Shown: positions 1 through 8,966 of the stretch, one piece after another
Position numbering within the stretch: the stretch's first letter is position 1
Layout: each line of letters opens with the position of its first letter
Source: Allorhizobium pseudoryzae
Lineage (GTDB): Bacteria > Pseudomonadota > Alphaproteobacteria > Rhizobiales > Rhizobiaceae
Direction of reading: 5' to 3'
DNA length: 64,000 nt
Assembly (NCBI RefSeq): GCF_011046245.1
Contig: NZ_CP049241.1
Coordinates: 992,001 to 1,056,000, forward strand
The notes under the pieces: generated by a model
Told to the model about the DNA's origin: nothing
What the model saw: the letters and a program-made list of their open reading frames with translations, nothing else
Databases searched by the model: none
Made by a program: the position numbers and the translations under genes

Positions 1-106
1 CCCAGAGCTTCGGACTGGCCACCGCCGGACGCCGCTGGCGCCGTTGACCCACAAGCCGACTTCATTGCAACATCGACGGTGAATCTTTCCCGCCTTCTAG
101 CCAAAG

Positions 107-1957
107 ATGGCGCGACTGGTTAAGACCGCCTCGCGCGGCACGAATGCCGCAACGGATAGGGGAACCCCTTTATTGGCAGCCATCGAGACAGTCAGCAAGC
201 GCAAGCGTCACGTCGATCCGAGCACCCTCACCGCGGTGCTCAAACGCATCATTGCCGAAAACGGTCGTGAGCATATCGGCGGTTATGCCTTCGCCATCCT
301 CTGTCTGGTGATCGTGGCGCTGTCGACGGCCTTTACCGCCTGGATCATGGAATCGGTGGTCAACGAGGCCTTCGCCAACAAGCGCGCCGATCTCGTGTGG
401 ATCATCTGCGCGACGATCTTCCTTGCCTTCCTGATGCGCGGTCTCGCGACCTATGGTCAGGCCGTGACGCTGTCGAAGATCGGCAACAACATCGTCGCGC
501 AATACCAGCGCCGGCTCTATTCGCATCTGATGACGCTGTCGGTCGGCTTCTTCAACGAGTCGCGCTCGGCGCATCTGGCCGCGCAGATCAGCCAGAACGT
601 CAACGGCATCCGTGACGTGCTGAACCTGACCGTGACTTCCACCGCCCGCGACTTCCTGACGCTGATCGCGCTGATCGGCGTGATGGTCAGCAAGGACCCG
701 GTGCTGTCGCTGATCGTCTTTGCCGTCGCGCCGCCGCTCCTCTATGCGCTGCGCTACGTGTCGAAGCGGCTGCGCAGTGCTACGAAGGAATCCGTGGAAC
801 TCAACAGCCACGTGGTGGGCGCCATGCAGGAAACCGTGCAGGGCATTTCCATCGTGAAAGCCTTCACCATGGAAGGCGAGCTCAGCCGCAAGGTGAACAC
901 CATCATCGACGCGGCGGAAAACCGTGCCAACCGCATCGCGCGGCTGACGGAGCGCACCTCGCCCTTGACGGAAACCTTTGCCGGCCTGTCGATTTCCAGC
1001 GTGATCGCCTATGCGGCCTTCCGTTCGATCTATGACGGTGTGCCGCCCGGCGCCTTCTTCGCCTTCGTTGCGGCGCTCTTGATGGCCTATGATCCGGCCC
1101 GCCGGCTGGCCAAGCTGCAGGTGCAGCTGGAGCGCGCCGTGGTGAATGCCCGGATGATCTACGAGCTTCTCGACCTGCAGCCGCTGCAGCGGGAACGCCC
1201 GGACGCGAAGGATCTGGTCGTGACCAAGGCGCGGATCGAGCTGAAGGGCGTCACCTTCCGCTACGGCGAGGGCGATGCGATCCTCAAGGGCGTCGATATC
1301 GTCGCCGAGGGCGGTGAGACGACGGCGCTGGTTGGCCCGTCGGGCGCCGGCAAATCGACGATCATCGCGCTCATCCCGCGCTTCTACGATCCGGCAGAGG
1401 GTGCGATCCTGATCGATGGACAGGACATTTCGCATGTGACGAAGGCATCGCTGCGCCGCCAGCTCGCCTATGTTTCGCAGCAGCCCTACCTGTTCGAAGG
1501 CACGATCCGCGACAACATCCGCTACGGGCGACCGGAAGCCACCGATGCCGAGGTGGAGGAAGCCGCAAAGCTTGCCTATGCGCATGATTTCATTCTGGCC
1601 CAGCCGCGCGGCTACGAAACATCCGTCGGCGAAAACGGCGTGACGCTGTCTGGCGGGCAACGCCAGCGCCTGTCGATCGCCCGTGCGCTCGTGCGCAATG
1701 CGCCGATCCTGCTGCTCGACGAGGCCACCTCCGCGCTCGACAACGAATCGGAAGCCGCGGTGCAGAAGGCGCTCGATACGGCCATCAAGGGCCGCACGGT
1801 CGTCGTGGTCGCGCACCGTCTTTCCACCGTCGTCAAGGCGGACAAGATCGTCGTGATGGCGGACGGGCTTGTGGTGGAAGAGGGTAATCACGAGACGCTT
1901 GCGCGCCGACCGGACGGGCTTTACGCTCGTCTGAACAATCTTCAGACGCCCGTCTGA
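107..1957 (+). CDS. ABC exporter, fused permease-ATPase (MsbA/LmrA type)
   Basis: A 616-residue half-transporter that would dimerise in the inner membrane and export a lipid or drug-like substrate at the cost of ATP. Residues about 55-345 hold the hydrophobic membrane domain. The ATPase domain follows from about 370: Walker A GPSGAGKS near 410, signature LSGGQ at about 514, Walker B ILLLDE ending near 539, and the switch histidine in AHRLST near 570. The full-length domain order is typical of MsbA relatives. The substrate cannot be read from the sequence. There is no clear Shine-Dalgarno before this ATG, so the true start may lie slightly further in. dapB follows after 48 bases. Confidence 0.9.
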   Translation: MARLVKTASRGTNAATDRGTPLLAAIETVSKRKRHVDPSTLTAVLKRIIAENGREHIGGYAFAILCLVIVALSTAFTAWIMESVVNEAFANKRADLVWIICATIFLAFLMRGLATYGQAVTLSKIGNNIVAQYQRRLYSHLMTLSVGFFNESRSAHLAAQISQNVNGIRDVLNLTVTSTARDFLTLIALIGVMVSKDPVLSLIVFAVAPPLLYALRYVSKRLRSATKESVELNSHVVGAMQETVQGISIVKAFTMEGELSRKVNTIIDAAENRANRIARLTERTSPLTETFAGLSISSVIAYAAFRSIYDGVPPGAFFAFVAALLMAYDPARRLAKLQVQLERAVVNARMIYELLDLQPLQRERPDAKDLVVTKARIELKGVTFRYGEGDAILKGVDIVAEGGETTALVGPSGAGKSTIIALIPRFYDPAEGAILIDGQDISHVTKASLRRQLAYVSQQPYLFEGTIRDNIRYGRPEATDAEVEEAAKLAYAHDFILAQPRGYETSVGENGVTLSGGQRQRLSIARALVRNAPILLLDEATSALDNESEAAVQKALDTAIKGRTVVVVAHRLSTVVKADKIVVMADGLVVEEGNHETLARRPDGLYARLNNLQTPV

Positions 1958-2005
1958 CACGACCATCCGAACGGATGGCCATTCACTGAGGAGCCGATTT
2001 CCCGC

Positions 2006-2827
2006 ATGAGCGAACAGGACATGAAGCTGGTGGTTGTGGGTGCCGCCGGACGTATGGGCCAGACCATCATTCGCGTGATCCAGGACACCGCCGGCGTGAA
2101 ACTGCACGCGGCGCTGGAGCGTCCTGGCTCCTCATTCATCGGCAAGGATGCCGGCGAGATTGCCGGTGCTGGTTTCCTCGGCGTGCCGGTGACCGATGAT
2201 CCGATGCAGGCCTTCCTCAATGCCGAAGGTGTGATCGACTTCACCTCGCCGGCCGGCACCGTGGAATTTGCCGCGCTCGCCGCCCAGGCGCGCATCGTGC
2301 ATGTGATCGGCACCACCGGCTGCTCGGGCGCCGATGACGAGAAGATTGCAGCTGCCGCCCGTCATGCCCGTGTCGTGAAATCCGGCAATATGAGCCTCGG
2401 CGTCAACCTGCTCGGCGTGCTGGCAGAACAGGCGGCGAAAGCACTTCCGGCCGCGGGCTGGGATATCGAGATCCTCGAAATGCATCACAAGCACAAGGTC
2501 GATGCGCCCTCCGGTACGGCGCTGCTTCTCGGCGAAGCGGCAGCCAGGGGCCGCGGCATCGATCTCGCCTCGCAGTCGGTGCGCGTCCGTGACGGGCACA
2601 CGGGCGCGCGTCCCGTCGGCACGATCGGTTTCGCGACACTGCGCGGCGGCTCCGTCGTGGGTGAACATTCGGCGATCTTCGCCGGCGAAGGCGAACTCGT
2701 CACGCTCTCCCATTCAGCGCTTGACCGTTCGATCTTCGCGCGCGGCGCCATTGCCGCGGCGCTCTGGGCACGGCATGAAAAGCCCGGCTTCTACACCATG
2801 CTCGACGTGCTCGGGCTCTCCCACTGA
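2006..2827 (+). CDS. dapB: 4-hydroxy-tetrahydrodipicolinate reductase
   Basis: Reduces 4-hydroxy-tetrahydrodipicolinate with NAD(P)H in the diaminopimelate/lysine pathway, which supplies peptidoglycan and protein synthesis. The N-terminal Rossmann motif GAAGRMG lies at about 12-18. The catalytic and substrate-binding block [13 protein letters not shown] sits near 160, with the conserved His, Lys and SGT. The length of 273 residues is normal. The start could instead be the internal ATG at 2021 (MKLVVVG), five codons in. The stop is followed 18 bases later by gpmA, so the two are probably cotranscribed, an arrangement common in Rhizobiaceae. Confidence 0.96.
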   Translation: MSEQDMKLVVVGAAGRMGQTIIRVIQDTAGVKLHAALERPGSSFIGKDAGEIAGAGFLGVPVTDDPMQAFLNAEGVIDFTSPAGTVEFAALAAQARIVHVIGTTGCSGADDEKIAAAARHARVVKSGNMSLGVNLLGVLAEQAAKALPAAGWDIEILEMHHKHKVDAPSGTALLLGEAAARGRGIDLASQSVRVRDGHTGARPVGTIGFATLRGGSVVGEHSAIFAGEGELVTLSHSALDRSIFARGAIAAALWARHEKPGFYTMLDVLGLSH

Positions 2828-2845
2828 TCTGATTTGGAGGAAATT

Positions 2846-3481
2846 ATGAGCGGAACCCTCGTCCTCGTTCGCCACGGGCAGAGCGACTGGAACCTGAAGA
2901 ACCTGTTCACCGGCTGGAAGGACCCGGAGCTGACGGCACTCGGCGTCACCGAAGCCGAAACCGGCGGGCAGGCTCTGGCCGATGCCGGACTGAAGTTCGA
3001 CATCGCCTTCACCTCCGGCCTCAAGCGCGCCCAGGACACCTGCCGCATCGTTCTCGATAAGGTCGGCCAGCCGGATCTCGAAACGATCCGCGACATTGCG
3101 CTGAACGAGCGCGATTACGGCGATCTCTCCGGGCTCAACAAGGACGATGCCCGGGCGAAGTGGGGCGAGGAGCAGGTGCATATCTGGCGCCGCTCCTACG
3201 ACATCCCGCCGCCGGGCGGCGAAAGCCTGCGCGACACGGGCGCCCGCGTCTGGCCCTATTATCTCACCGAAATCCTGCCGCGCGTGCTGAAGGGCCAGAC
3301 GGTGCTGGTCGCCGCCCACGGCAATTCTCTGCGGTCTCTGGTGATGGTGCTGGATCGCCTGTCGAAAGAGGAGATCCTGAAGCTGAACCTCGCCACCGGT
3401 GTGCCGATGGTCTACAAGCTGAACGCCGATTCCACCGTTGCTGCAAAGCAGGTTCTGGGCGATATGTCCGGCGCCCATTGA
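2846..3481 (+). CDS. gpmA: 2,3-bisphosphoglycerate-dependent phosphoglycerate mutase
   Basis: Interconverts 3- and 2-phosphoglycerate in glycolysis and gluconeogenesis through a phosphohistidine. The catalytic histidine is in [10 protein letters not shown] near the N terminus. The family block [10 protein letters not shown], the [12 protein letters not shown] segment and the second histidine motif [10 protein letters not shown] are all present. The reading frame is open from a TTG at 2834. The ATG at 2846 is the sensible start because GGAGGA at 2837-2842 is then a well-placed Shine-Dalgarno and the protein begins [11 protein letters not shown] (211 residues, the usual alphaproteobacterial length). 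A strong terminator follows. Confidence 0.96.
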   Translation: MSGTLVLVRHGQSDWNLKNLFTGWKDPELTALGVTEAETGGQALADAGLKFDIAFTSGLKRAQDTCRIVLDKVGQPDLETIRDIALNERDYGDLSGLNKDDARAKWGEEQVHIWRRSYDIPPPGGESLRDTGARVWPYYLTEILPRVLKGQTVLVAAHGNSLRSLVMVLDRLSKEEILKLNLATGVPMVYKLNADSTVAAKQVLGDMSGAH

Positions 3482-3505
3482 GGCAATCGACCCGCTCCTG
3501 ATCAC

Positions 3506-3536
3506 AGGCGCTGCCCGATCCGGCGGCGCCTTTTTT
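3506..3536 (+). terminator. intrinsic terminator after gpmA
   Basis: AGGCGC at 3506-3511 pairs with GCGCCT at 3526-3531. The stem extends inward through a T-G wobble and GCC/GGC to a 6-base loop, and six T residues follow. It ends the dapB-gpmA transcript. It overlaps the last codons of the opposite-strand small gene. Confidence 0.85.
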
Positions 3537-3618
3537 ACTTGGCGTACCAGTAGGCGGTGACGAGACCGCTGGCGGCAAAGACGCTGATGAAGGTGGTGAA
3601 AAGGACTGTCGCTTCCAT
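3535..3618 (-). CDS. 27-residue putative membrane microprotein
   Basis: A very short frame whose product, beginning MEATVLFTTFISVF, is almost entirely hydrophobic and ends in YWYAK. It would form one transmembrane helix of about 20 residues with a short basic C terminus. The start is supported by AGGAGAGAAC ending 3 bases before the ATG, about 9 bases from the Shine-Dalgarno core. The stop falls inside the gpmA terminator, so the two genes converge. I do not recognise the family. The argument for a gene is the good ribosome-binding site together with uniformly hydrophobic coding. Function is unknown. Confidence 0.55.
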   Translation of the reverse strand: MEATVLFTTFISVFAASGLVTAYWYAK

Positions 3619-3769
3619 GACGTTCTCTCCTGTTTTGCATCCTCAACGCAGATGAACCGGATTTCGTTGCATGCGCCTCGTCCTGCCCAGCCGGATCCAT
3701 CTGCAACGAGACTGTCATGGTTTTCCGCTAGCGCTTGAGCAAATCCACTGATCCTGAAGAGACATCTCC

Positions 3770-4471
3770 ATGCGATACGCCCTCTATTTCACACCCCCGG
3801 CAACCGACCCTCTCACTAAAGCGGCTGCCGCCTGGCTTGGGCGAGACCCTTTCACTGAAACGCACCGTCCGGCACCGGAGGGGCTCGATGAGGAAATCTG
3901 GCAAAGCCTGACGGCCGAACCGCGACGTTATGGCTTCCACGCGACACTGAAGGCGCCGTTTCACCTGGCTGCCGGGACGACGGAAGCCGAGCTGGTGGAA
4001 GCCTTCCGTTCTTTCTGCGCATCCACGGCGCCAGTGGCGATCCCGAGCTTGGCACTTCGCGCGCTTGGTCCGTTTTTCGCCCTGGTGCCCAGGGACGATT
4101 CGGCGGATATCGACAGCCTGTGCACCGCCATTGTCGAAACATTCGAGCCGTTCCGGGCGCCGCTGTCACCCGAGGACGTTGCGCGGCGCAGACCCGAACG
4201 GCTGACGGAACGGCAGAGAGAGCTGCTGACCCGTTTCGGCTATCCTTACGTGCATGAGCAGTTTCGGTTTCACATGACGCTCACCGGTCCGGTTGTCGAT
4301 CAGCAGCATGCCGGCGTGTCCGCTCTGTTGAGCGAACGGTTTGGCCCGTTCCTGGACCGGCCTCTGGACATCGCCCATCTCGCCCTGTTTGCCGAGCGGG
4401 AACGCGGAGCGCCTTTCCACGTTCTTGTTCATAATAGTTTGGAAGGTCGTGAAGCGATCTTGGCGCGCTGA
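3770..4471 (+). CDS. DUF1045 2H-phosphoesterase-like protein (phosphonate-associated family)
   Basis: A 233-residue soluble protein of the 2H phosphoesterase superfamily, in the DUF1045 branch often found with C-P lyase genes. Two histidine motifs are visible: HATLKAPF near 60 and HMTLTGP near 168, the expected spacing for a two-lobed active site. No phn genes are nearby, so any link to phosphonate use here is only by family. It stands alone between the gpmA terminator and an orphan gene. The substrate, probably a cyclic phosphate, is not determinable. Confidence 0.8.
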   Translation: MRYALYFTPPATDPLTKAAAAWLGRDPFTETHRPAPEGLDEEIWQSLTAEPRRYGFHATLKAPFHLAAGTTEAELVEAFRSFCASTAPVAIPSLALRALGPFFALVPRDDSADIDSLCTAIVETFEPFRAPLSPEDVARRRPERLTERQRELLTRFGYPYVHEQFRFHMTLTGPVVDQQHAGVSALLSERFGPFLDRPLDIAHLALFAERERGAPFHVLVHNSLEGREAILAR

Positions 4472-4587
4472 TTAGCGCTAACAACAAGATCTAATCCCCC
4501 GAATGCTCTAGTAGCCTCTGGCTTCACTCCTTACTACACTAAACGCATTGGTTGTTTTTCCACATGCGAACATAATCGAGTGAGGAC

Positions 4588-4878
4588 ATGGGTAAACTTC
4601 AGGCCGAGGACGACAGAACGCTGCAATTGGTCCATGAACTGGAGACACGTCTGGTCGTGCTTGAAATTGTCTCCATGTCTGCTCTCGCCATGGCGCTCGA
4701 TACATCGGAAAACGCTGATTCCGAGCAGGCTCGTGCTCTGGCCGGCTTGATCATCGAAACCGTGGAGCAGCGGTGTCACGAACTCGGATTCGGCGACCAC
4801 GCACGCAAGGCGGCCGCCGGCTACGCCGAGCGGTTGATGGGAACCGCCGTGGCTTCGCTGTATCCGACGACGCAATAG
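4588..4878 (+). CDS. conserved small helical protein, function unknown
   Basis: A 96-residue protein without a signal peptide or membrane segment. It is predicted largely helical, with heptad-like leucines in the first 45 residues, and contains one conserved-looking cysteine-histidine pair (RCHELGF). GTGAGGAC just before the ATG gives an acceptable ribosome-binding site. Base composition and codon use match the neighbouring core genes. It lies head-to-tail into polA, 29 bases from the polA stop. I do not recognise a named family. Confidence 0.7.
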   Translation: MGKLQAEDDRTLQLVHELETRLVVLEIVSMSALAMALDTSENADSEQARALAGLIIETVEQRCHELGFGDHARKAAAGYAERLMGTAVASLYPTTQ

Positions 4879-4907
4879 GCTGACAGAGCCAGCTTATCTC
4901 TAGAAAA

Positions 4908-7907
4908 TCAGTGGGCTTCGTCCCAGTTCAGAGCGGCGCGGGCATCCACCTTCAGCGGCACGCGCATGGATAGCGCCGGCATGGCGGCATGCTCCATGGT
5001 CCGAACGATCACGGGCATGGCAAGATCCACGGCCTCGTCCTCCACCTCGAAGATCAGTTCGTCATGCACCTGCAGCAGCATGCGGACCCGTTCGGAAAGG
5101 CCGGCGGCCTCCAGCGCGGGTTCCACCTGCACCATGGCGCGGCGGATCACGTCCGCTGCAGACCCTTGAATCGGTGCATTGATCGCCGCTCGTTCGTTGA
5201 AGGCGCGAACGGAGGGGTTGGACGACTTGATTTCCGGGTAGTGCGCCCGGCGGCCGAAGATGGTTTCCACATAGCCATGTTCGCGGGCGAAAGCCTTGGT
5301 GCTTTCCATGTAGTCGCGGATGCCCGGGAAGCGCTCGAAATACTTCTTGATGTATTCGCCTGCCTCGGAACGCTCGATCGACAGCTGGTTGGCAAGACCA
5401 AAGGCGGAAATGCCGTAGATGATGCCGAAGTTGATGGCCTTGGCCCGCCGGCGCACTTCCGACGGCATGCCTTCGACCGGAACGCCGAACATTTCCGACG
5501 CCGTCATCGCATGAATGTCGATGCCATCGGCAAAGGCCTGACGCAGTTGCGGGATCTCCGCGACATGCGCCAGCACGCGCAACTCGATCTGGCTGTAATC
5601 GGCAGACAGAAGCTTATGACCGGGCGTCGAGATGAAGGCCGTGCGGATCTTGCGGCCTTCGGCATTGCGCACCGGGATGTTCTGCAGGTTCGGCTCGGAG
5701 GACGACAGGCGGCCGGTGGTGGTGGACGCCAGCGAATAGCTGGTGTGGACCCGCTTCGTCTGAGGATGCACGTAGGATGGCAGTGCATCCGTATAGGTGC
5801 TCTTCAGCTTGGTCAGCTGGCGCCAGTCGACGATTTTGCGCGGCAGTTCGATGCCCTGCGCCGCCAGATCCTCCAGCACCTGCGCCGATGTCGACCACTG
5901 GCCGGTTTTCGTCTTCGAGCCGCCTGGCAGGCCCATCTTGCCGAACAGGATATCGCCCAGCTGTTTTGGTGAGCCGATGTTGAAGCGTTCACCCGCCAGT
6001 TCGTAGATCTCGTCCTCGAAGCTTGCGGCCTTCTGCGCCAGCTCGCCGGAGAGGCGGGAAAGGATCTGGCGGTCGATGGTGATGCCGCGCTCTTCCATAT
6101 GGGCCAGAACCGGCACGAGCGGCCGCTCGAGCCGCTCATAGACGCGGGTCAGACCTTCGGCCACCAGGCGCGGCTTCAGCACCAGCCAGAGCCTGAGTGT
6201 CACATCGGCATCTTCCGCCGCATAGGCGGTCGCCTTGTCGATATCCACCCGGTCGAAGGTGACGGCGGATTTACCGGAGCCTGCTACATCCTTGTAGGCG
6301 ATCGGCGTGTGGCCAAGCCAGCGTTCCGACAGCGCATCCATGCCATGATTGCCGGCACCGGCCTCCAGCACGTAGGAGATCAGCATCGTATCATCGAAGC
6401 CGGCCATGGAGATGCCATGGCGCTTCATGACGAGATAGTCGTATTTCAGGTTCTGGGCGACCTTGAGGACCGACGGATCTTCGAGCAGCTCCTTCAGAAG
6501 CGCGAGCGCCACATCCATCGGCACCTGGCCGTCCACCAGCTTAACGCCATCGCTGAACAGGTCATCGCCGCCGGATTTGTGGCCGAGCGGCAGATAGGCG
6601 GCGCGGATCGTCTTCGAGGCGGGTGTCGCCGTATTGTCCTGGATGGCGAGCGAAACGCCCACCAGGTCCGCCTGCATCGGATCGAGCGAGGTCGTTTCCG
6701 TATCGAAGGCGACGAGGCCGGTTTCGCGGGCAACCGCAATCCAGCTCTTCAGCGTTTCCACGTCGCGGATCGTCACATAGGCCGCATGGTCGATCGGCTG
6801 GGCGGAAAAAGCCTCGTGGCGTGCGGCGGCAATTTCGGCGGCGCGTGCGCCATCCGGGGACGCACTCTTGGCTGCGGCATTACTCTTGGGGGCCGGAGAG
6901 GCCGCGTCGGCACGTTCCAGATCCTGGTTGTGCTCCGCACCCGGATCGAGATCCGGCCCATGCGCGGCCGGTCCCCATTCCACCAGGATTTCCGCCGGTT
7001 CAATGGCGCCGGCATCGCATTCGCACGCTTCCGCCACACGCCGCGTCAGCGTGCCGAACTCCATGGCCTTCAGGAAGGCGACGAGCTTCGGCCCGTCCTG
7101 CTTTTCTAGCACTAGCGCATCCAGCCCGAGCTCCAGCGGCACATCGGTGCGCAATTCCACGAGCTTGCGGGAGAGCCGCGCCTTTTCGGCATTCTCGATG
7201 ATGTTTTCGCGGCGCTTGACCTGCTTGATCTCCGCGGCGCGGGCAAGCAGCGTTTCCAGATCGCCGAACTCTTCGAGAAGCTGGGCCGCCGTCTTCGGGC
7301 CGATGCCGGGGATACCCGGCACGTTGTCCACCGAATCGCCGACCATGGCCTGGAGGTCGATCATCTTTTCCGGCGGCACACCCCATTTTTCGATGACGTC
7401 CGGAATGCCAATCTGCTTGTCCTTCATGCTGTCGTACATATGGACGTTCGACGTCACCAGCTGCATCAGGTCCTTGTCGGACGAGATGATGGTCACGTCG
7501 GCACCGATCGCTTCGGCGGCACGGGCATAGGTCGCGATGATATCGTCGGCCTCGAAGCCTTCCGTTTCGATGCAGGGCAGATTGAAAGCCCGCGTGGCCT
7601 GGCGGATCAGGCCGAACTGCGGCACCAGTTCCTCCGGCGGGGCGGAACGGTTGGCCTTGTAATCCGCGTAGAGATCCTTGCGGAAGGTTTGCGACGAATA
7701 ATCGAAGATCACCGCGAAGTGGCTTGGCGTCACCCCGACATTCGTGTCGCGCGCATTGGTCAGAAGCTTCCACAGCATGTTGCAGAAACCGGAGACCGCG
7801 CCGACCGGCAGGCCATCGGATTTGCGCGTCAGCGCGGGCAAAGCATGGAAGGCCCGGAAGATGAAACCGGAACCATCGACAAGGAAGAGGTGATCGCCTT
7901 TTTTCAT
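4908..7907 (-). CDS. polA: DNA polymerase I with active 3'-5' proofreading domain
   Basis: Fills gaps and removes primers in replication and repair. The 999 residues comprise an N-terminal 5'-3' exonuclease (about 1-300), an Ala/Pro-rich linker (about 300-385), a 3'-5' exonuclease keeping the metal-binding pair in FDTETTSLDP (about 400), and the polymerase domain with DYSQIELRVLAHV and QVHDELIFEVED. The proofreading acidic residues are intact, unlike in Taq-type enzymes. The start MKKGDHLFLVDGSGF is the standard N terminus. The gene diverges from marR, and an EcpR1-like sRNA lies between them, as I recall for Sinorhizobium meliloti. Confidence 0.98.
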   Translation of the reverse strand: MKKGDHLFLVDGSGFIFRAFHALPALTRKSDGLPVGAVSGFCNMLWKLLTNARDTNVGVTPSHFAVIFDYSSQTFRKDLYADYKANRSAPPEELVPQFGLIRQATRAFNLPCIETEGFEADDIIATYARAAEAIGADVTIISSDKDLMQLVTSNVHMYDSMKDKQIGIPDVIEKWGVPPEKMIDLQAMVGDSVDNVPGIPGIGPKTAAQLLEEFGDLETLLARAAEIKQVKRRENIIENAEKARLSRKLVELRTDVPLELGLDALVLEKQDGPKLVAFLKAMEFGTLTRRVAEACECDAGAIEPAEILVEWGPAAHGPDLDPGAEHNQDLERADAASPAPKSNAAAKSASPDGARAAEIAAARHEAFSAQPIDHAAYVTIRDVETLKSWIAVARETGLVAFDTETTSLDPMQADLVGVSLAIQDNTATPASKTIRAAYLPLGHKSGGDDLFSDGVKLVDGQVPMDVALALLKELLEDPSVLKVAQNLKYDYLVMKRHGISMAGFDDTMLISYVLEAGAGNHGMDALSERWLGHTPIAYKDVAGSGKSAVTFDRVDIDKATAYAAEDADVTLRLWLVLKPRLVAEGLTRVYERLERPLVPVLAHMEERGITIDRQILSRLSGELAQKAASFEDEIYELAGERFNIGSPKQLGDILFGKMGLPGGSKTKTGQWSTSAQVLEDLAAQGIELPRKIVDWRQLTKLKSTYTDALPSYVHPQTKRVHTSYSLASTTTGRLSSSEPNLQNIPVRNAEGRKIRTAFISTPGHKLLSADYSQIELRVLAHVAEIPQLRQAFADGIDIHAMTASEMFGVPVEGMPSEVRRRAKAINFGIIYGISAFGLANQLSIERSEAGEYIKKYFERFPGIRDYMESTKAFAREHGYVETIFGRRAHYPEIKSSNPSVRAFNERAAINAPIQGSAADVIRRAMVQVEPALEAAGLSERVRMLLQVHDELIFEVEDEAVDLAMPVIVRTMEHAAMPALSMRVPLKVDARAALNWDEAH

Positions 7908-8100
7908 GGGCGATGGATAGCGCGACCGGGCTCAAAGGTCTACGCATTCGCGTCCCCTGCCCCCAAATTTACCGGAAGCGATGGCGGGAGCCAGCCGCGG
8001 CGGAGGTCGGATGCGGCGATGTCCGCCCCCTCCAAAAAGCCATCCGCCCACAGCGATCTGCCGCTCACCGGAACGTTACCTCATTGTAATGGAGGCTTCC

Positions 8101-8129
8101 CTTGAAATGCCGCATTACGCTGGCCATCT
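8101..8129 (+). promoter_or_regulatory. promoter of the EcpR1-like sRNA
   Basis: CTTGAA at 8101-8106 and CCATCT at 8124-8129 are separated by exactly 17 bases, matching the alphaproteobacterial housekeeping pattern CTTGAC-N17-CTATAT. It would start transcription near 8136, just before the first of three hairpins. Confidence 0.55.
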
Positions 8130-8135
8130 CCTCCG

Positions 8136-8277
8136 TACCGGCGATTGATCACGCCGCAGTCTGATAGCCGGCCTGTCCCCCGCCGCGTCAGACCGGGCAA
8201 AGGCCTCACCCCCTCTCCGGGCCTTTGTCCCTTTATTACCGCCACGGCCAGCCCCCTCCCAGGCCGTGGCGGTTTTC
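8136..8277 (+). ncRNA. ecpR1: EcpR1-like trans-acting sRNA
   Basis: Three consecutive hairpins follow a promoter-like element. Arm CCGGC at 8138-8142 pairs with GCCGG at 8167-8171. An 11-bp stem at 8195-8205/8220-8230 has a C/T-rich loop (caccccctctcc). An 11-bp perfect stem at 8239-8249/8262-8272 has loop agccccctccca and ends in TTTT, forming the terminator. The position between polA and a marR gene is, as I remember it, that of the S. meliloti sRNA EcpR1, which represses cell-cycle mRNAs such as dnaA and gcrA. The exact 5' end is inferred. Identity rests on synteny and architecture, not on an alignment. Confidence 0.7.
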
Positions 8278-8305
8278 ATTTCATATCTCCCCGACAAACG
8301 AAGTG

Positions 8306-8342
8306 ATTTCCCGTGGTGCGGGAAATGAATACGATGCTATAT
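8306..8342 (+). promoter_or_regulatory. marR promoter with palindromic operator
   Basis: ATTTCCCG at 8306-8313 and CGGGAAAT at 8319-8326 form a perfect inverted repeat with a 5-base centre. It covers the expected -35 position of a -10 box CTATAT at 8337-8342. MarR dimers commonly bind such sites and repress their own gene, so autoregulation is the likely role. Confidence 0.6.
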
Positions 8343-8453
8343 AATTCCGGACGGATCGAATCGTGGACAGGCCTTTGCGCCGTTCAGGATGCGGTCTGCC
8401 GATTTTGTTCTTGCGTCTCCTTCTGATCAGCCACGGGCATAGGACAGCCTGCC

Positions 8454-8894
8454 ATGGGCTTCGAGCGTTCGGAATCCGCCTTGTACCTCGCCAACCAGCT
8501 CGCCAAGGGTCTGTCGCGCGCCCTGCAGAAGCGTGCGGCCGCGCTCGGCTTCTCGCCCGGACAGTTTCCGGTGCTGCTGGCGCTTTGGGAAGAAGACGGG
8601 CTGACCCAGCGGCAGTTGCTGGACCGGCTGGAAGTGGAGCAGGCGACGCTCGCCAACACGCTGTCGCGCATGGAGCGCGATGCCCTGATCGCACGCAGCC
8701 CCCATCCGAACGACCGGCGCGCCCAGATCATTGCGCTGACGGAGCGCGGACGCGAGCTGGAAGCGCTGGCGCTTGATGCCGCGGCCCAGGCCGACGACGA
8801 GGTGTTCAAGGGCTTCCGCCGCTTCGAACGGGAGCTTCTGAAGGAATACATGCGCATGGCAATTGCCAACAGCCGCGCGCCGGACAAGGGCTGA
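8454..8894 (+). CDS. MarR-family transcriptional regulator
   Basis: A 146-residue winged-helix regulator. The recognition-helix region TQRQLLDRLEVEQATLANTL and the wing with RSPHPNDRRAQ, including the family DxR signature, are present. N- and C-terminal helices provide the dimer interface. MarR proteins usually respond to small aromatic or oxidising ligands, but the ligand here is unknown. The perfect palindrome overlapping its promoter suggests self-repression. The M20 peptidase gene 72 bases downstream is on the same strand and may belong to its regulon. Confidence 0.9.
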   Translation: MGFERSESALYLANQLAKGLSRALQKRAAALGFSPGQFPVLLALWEEDGLTQRQLLDRLEVEQATLANTLSRMERDALIARSPHPNDRRAQIIALTERGRELEALALDAAAQADDEVFKGFRRFERELLKEYMRMAIANSRAPDKG

Positions 8895-8966
8895 CCGCTT
8901 CCATAAGGGCGCAAAAGTCTCTAACCTGCCGACAGTCGAACATCAATTCGCAAGGCAGATCCCCCC

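Noticed and set aside
170..2107. 645-codon minus-strand frame opposite the ABC exporter and dapB
   Set aside because: It is the antisense shadow of two strongly conserved genes. Its product is rich in His, Arg and Gln with no fold-like pattern, a common artefact in GC-rich DNA.
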